From Desulfovibrionales bacterium GWA2_65_9 (GTDB lineage Bacteria > Desulfobacterota > Desulfovibrionia > Desulfovibrionales > Desulfovibrionaceae), in contig MGTN01000156.1 of assembly GCA_001799475.1 (NCBI GenBank), forward strand, positions 11,328 to 18,755: a stretch of 7,428 nucleotides of DNA, given 5' to 3'. Position 1 is the stretch's first letter, and every line of letters starts with the position of its first letter. The translations under genes were made by a program, and so were the position numbers. The notes beneath the pieces were generated by a model. It was not told the origin of the DNA. It was given only the letters and a program-made list of their open reading frames with translations, and did no database searches. Positions 6,039 through 7,428 of this stretch are shown here, in pieces.

Positions 6039-7159
6039 TCCCCTACGGCAGACAGTGCCTTGACGAGGACGACGTGGCCGCCGTGGCGGCTGCGCTACGC
6101 TCGGACTTCCTCACTTGCGGACCGCGCGTGGGCGCTTTCGAGCGCGCCGTGGCCGAATTCTGCGGGGCTCCGCACGCCGTGGCCGTGTCCAGCGGAACCG
6201 CAGCCCTGCATTGCGCCATGATGGCCCTGGACATCCGCACCGGAGACGAGGTCATTGTCCCGCCCATGACCTTCGCGGCCACGGCCAACTGCGTGTTGTA
6301 CCAGCGGGGCACGCCGGTCTTCGTCGATGTGGACCCGGAAACCCTGCTGCTGGACCCGGCCCAGGTGGAGCAGAAGATCACCCCGCGCACCAGGGCCATC
6401 ATCGGCGTGGACTATGCCGGGCAGCCCTGCGCCTGGGCAGCCCTGCGGGACATCGCCGACCGCCGGGGCTTGGCCCTGGTGGCCGACTCCTGCCACGCCA
6501 TCGGCGCTGAGGACCAGGGTCGCAAGGTGGGCACCCTGGCGGATATGACCGTGCTGAGCTTCCACCCGGTGAAGCACCTGACCACCGGCGAAGGCGGCAT
6601 GGTCCTCACCGCAGACCAAGCCCTGGCCGAGCGCCTGCGCCTGGTGCGCAGCCACGGCATCACCACGGACCACCGCCAGCGCGAGCAGGCCGGAGCCTGG
6701 TTCTACGAGATGACTGAGCTTGGCTTCAATTACCGCATCACCGACATCCAGTGCGCTCTGGGGCTCTCGCAACTGGGCAAGCTGCCCGGCTTTCTGGCCC
6801 GCCGCAGGGCCATCGCCGCCCGCTACGGCGAAGCCCTGGCCGGAAGCGCCGCACGCCCCCTGGCCCTGCGCCCCGGCGCGCTGCACGCCTGGCACCTGTT
6901 CGTGGTGCGCGTGGATGACCGGGACCAGGTTTTTTCCGCCCTGCGCGCGGCGGGCATCGGCTGCAATGTGCACTACATCCCCGTGCATCTGCACCCCTAT
7001 TACCGCAAGACGCTGGGGACCGGCCCCGGCCTGTGCCCCGTGGCCGAAGCAGCCTTCGGCCAGATTCTGACCCTGCCGCTCCACCCCGGCATGTCCGACG
7101 CCGACTGCGACACCGTGGTTGCGGCGGTTCACGCAGCCACGCAAGGAGATCGCCCATGA
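6035..7159 (+). CDS. pseC: UDP-4-amino-4,6-dideoxy-N-acetyl-beta-L-altrosamine transaminase, PseC
   Basis: A 374-residue PLP-dependent aminotransferase of the DegT/DnrJ/EryC1 family. It transfers an amino group, usually from glutamate, to C4 of the PseB product. The start is GTG at 6035, whose G is also the last base of the final PseB Met codon; GGAGA at 6026-6030 precedes it by 4 nt. The resulting IPYGRQ N-terminus is the standard PseC beginning. Visible landmarks are LRSDFLTCGPRVGAFE (21-36), AVSSGTAALH (50-59) for PLP phosphate contact, DEVIVPPMTFAATANCV (71-87), VADSCHAIGA (149-158) with D151 pairing to the PLP ring nitrogen, and SFHPVKHLTTGEGGM (175-189) with K180 as the Schiff-base lysine. 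GFNYRITDIQCALGLSQL (230-247) and NVHYIPVHLHPYYR (311-324) complete the active site. Position directly after PseB makes PseC far more likely than a legionaminic or bacillosamine aminotransferase. The stop overlaps the next start (ATGA at 7156-7159). Confidence 0.94.
   Translation: MIPYGRQCLDEDDVAAVAAALRSDFLTCGPRVGAFERAVAEFCGAPHAVAVSSGTAALHCAMMALDIRTGDEVIVPPMTFAATANCVLYQRGTPVFVDVDPETLLLDPAQVEQKITPRTRAIIGVDYAGQPCAWAALRDIADRRGLALVADSCHAIGAEDQGRKVGTLADMTVLSFHPVKHLTTGEGGMVLTADQALAERLRLVRSHGITTDHRQREQAGAWFYEMTELGFNYRITDIQCALGLSQLGKLPGFLARRRAIAARYGEALAGSAARPLALRPGALHAWHLFVVRVDDRDQVFSALRAAGIGCNVHYIPVHLHPYYRKTLGTGPGLCPVAEAAFGQILTLPLHPGMSDADCDTVVAAVHAATQGDRP
7143..7150 (+). promoter_or_regulatory. Strong Shine-Dalgarno site inside the pseC end
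   Basis: AAGGAGAT, a near-complete match to the anti-SD complement, lies 5 nt before the ATG at 7156 (7 nt from its GGAG core) and within the last PseC codons. It fixes the start of the following methylase gene and indicates strong initiation in addition to any coupling. Confidence 0.8.
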
Positions 7160-7428
7160 GCGACTTCAGCACCGAACAGGAACGCTTCTGGGCCGAGGAC
7201 TTCGGCCAGGAGTACATCGGCCGCAACATGGACGAGGCGCTTTTGCGGGCCAAGCTGGCCTTTTTCGCCCGGCTGCTGCAGCGCACCGGCGCGCTGGGCT
7301 CGGCCATCGAACTGGGGGCCAATGTGGGGCTCAACCTGCGCGCCCTGAAGCTGCTGGTCCCGGCCCTGCGCCTGGAGGCTGTGGAAATCAACGCCCAGGC
7401 CGCCGAGGCCCTGCGCCAAAGCAATGTG
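7156..7428 (+). CDS. Pseudaminic acid biosynthesis-associated methylase (TIGR03587-like), N-terminal part
   Basis: The frame is open for 91 codons from ATG 7156 to the window end, so the gene is cut by the window and not shown to be broken. The N-terminus TEQERFWAEDFGQEYIGRN (6-24) and the class I SAM-binding loop AIELGANVGLNLRAL (50-64), followed by LEAVEINAQAAEAL (73-86) with E77 as the likely ribose-binding acidic residue, match the small methylases found in pseudaminic acid clusters (TIGR03587 as I recall it). Such methylases are defined by genomic context next to PseB and PseC; their substrate is, to my knowledge, not firmly established. Candidates are a pseudaminic acid intermediate or the finished nonulosonic acid. 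The start overlaps the PseC stop by ATGA. The catalytic C-terminal half is not visible. Confidence 0.87.
   Translation, partial: MSDFSTEQERFWAEDFGQEYIGRNMDEALLRAKLAFFARLLQRTGALGSAIELGANVGLNLRALKLLVPALRLEAVEINAQAAEALRQSNV

Noticed and set aside
6095..7144. Reverse-strand open frame (349 codons) opposite pseC
   Set aside because: It spans almost exactly the pseC coding region in mirror frame, its product is low-complexity Gly/Ala/His/Gln-rich, and no family motif is visible.
1..7428. Mobile elements, tRNA/rRNA genes, CRISPR arrays or a cryptic defence system
   Set aside because: No transposase or integrase motifs, regularly spaced repeats or tRNA-like folds were seen. The genes account for nearly all of the sequence and all belong to glycan or cofactor-enzyme families.

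Overview
The window is a compact, GC-rich stretch with all genes on the + strand. It looks like part of a surface-glycan or flagellin-glycosylation locus. Codons are strongly G/C-ending, Shine-Dalgarno (SD) sites are clear, and the gene set (PseB, PseC, a Pse-associated methylase, a CmcI-type methyltransferase and a B12-type radical SAM protein) suggests a Gram-negative, flagellated bacterium. My best guess is the Desulfovibrio group (Desulfovibrionaceae). That is an inference from gene content and composition, because no marker gene is present.

Layout, left to right: (1) the C-terminal ~103 residues of an NAD-dependent sugar epimerase/dehydratase, cut by the window start; (2) a CmcI/cephalosporin-hydroxylase-family SAM methyltransferase; (3) a TIGR00180-type GT-A glycosyltransferase; (4) a membrane-anchored SGNH/GDSL hydrolase or acyltransferase, ATGA-coupled to gene 3; a 90-bp gap; (5) a cobalamin-binding-domain radical SAM protein; a 46-bp gap; (6) PseB; (7) PseC, starting at a GTG that overlaps the PseB stop; (8) the first 91 residues of a pseudaminic-acid-biosynthesis-associated methylase, ATGA-coupled to PseC and cut by the window end. 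No RNA genes, mobile elements, CRISPR arrays or stretches over 300 bp without a gene were seen.

How the genes may work together: PseB and PseC carry out the first two steps from UDP-GlcNAc towards CMP-pseudaminic acid. PseH, PseG, PseI and PseF are not in the window and may lie downstream. The upstream genes look like glycan assembly and decoration functions: sugar-nucleotide conversion, glycosyl transfer, O-methylation, a possible radical modification, and ester addition or removal outside the cytoplasm. The most notable point is that three unrelated SAM-dependent enzyme classes, all candidates for methyl transfer, sit in one apparent operon beside an SGNH enzyme. This points to a heavily and perhaps unusually modified glycan. 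The families are known; the particular combination and its product are what may be undescribed.
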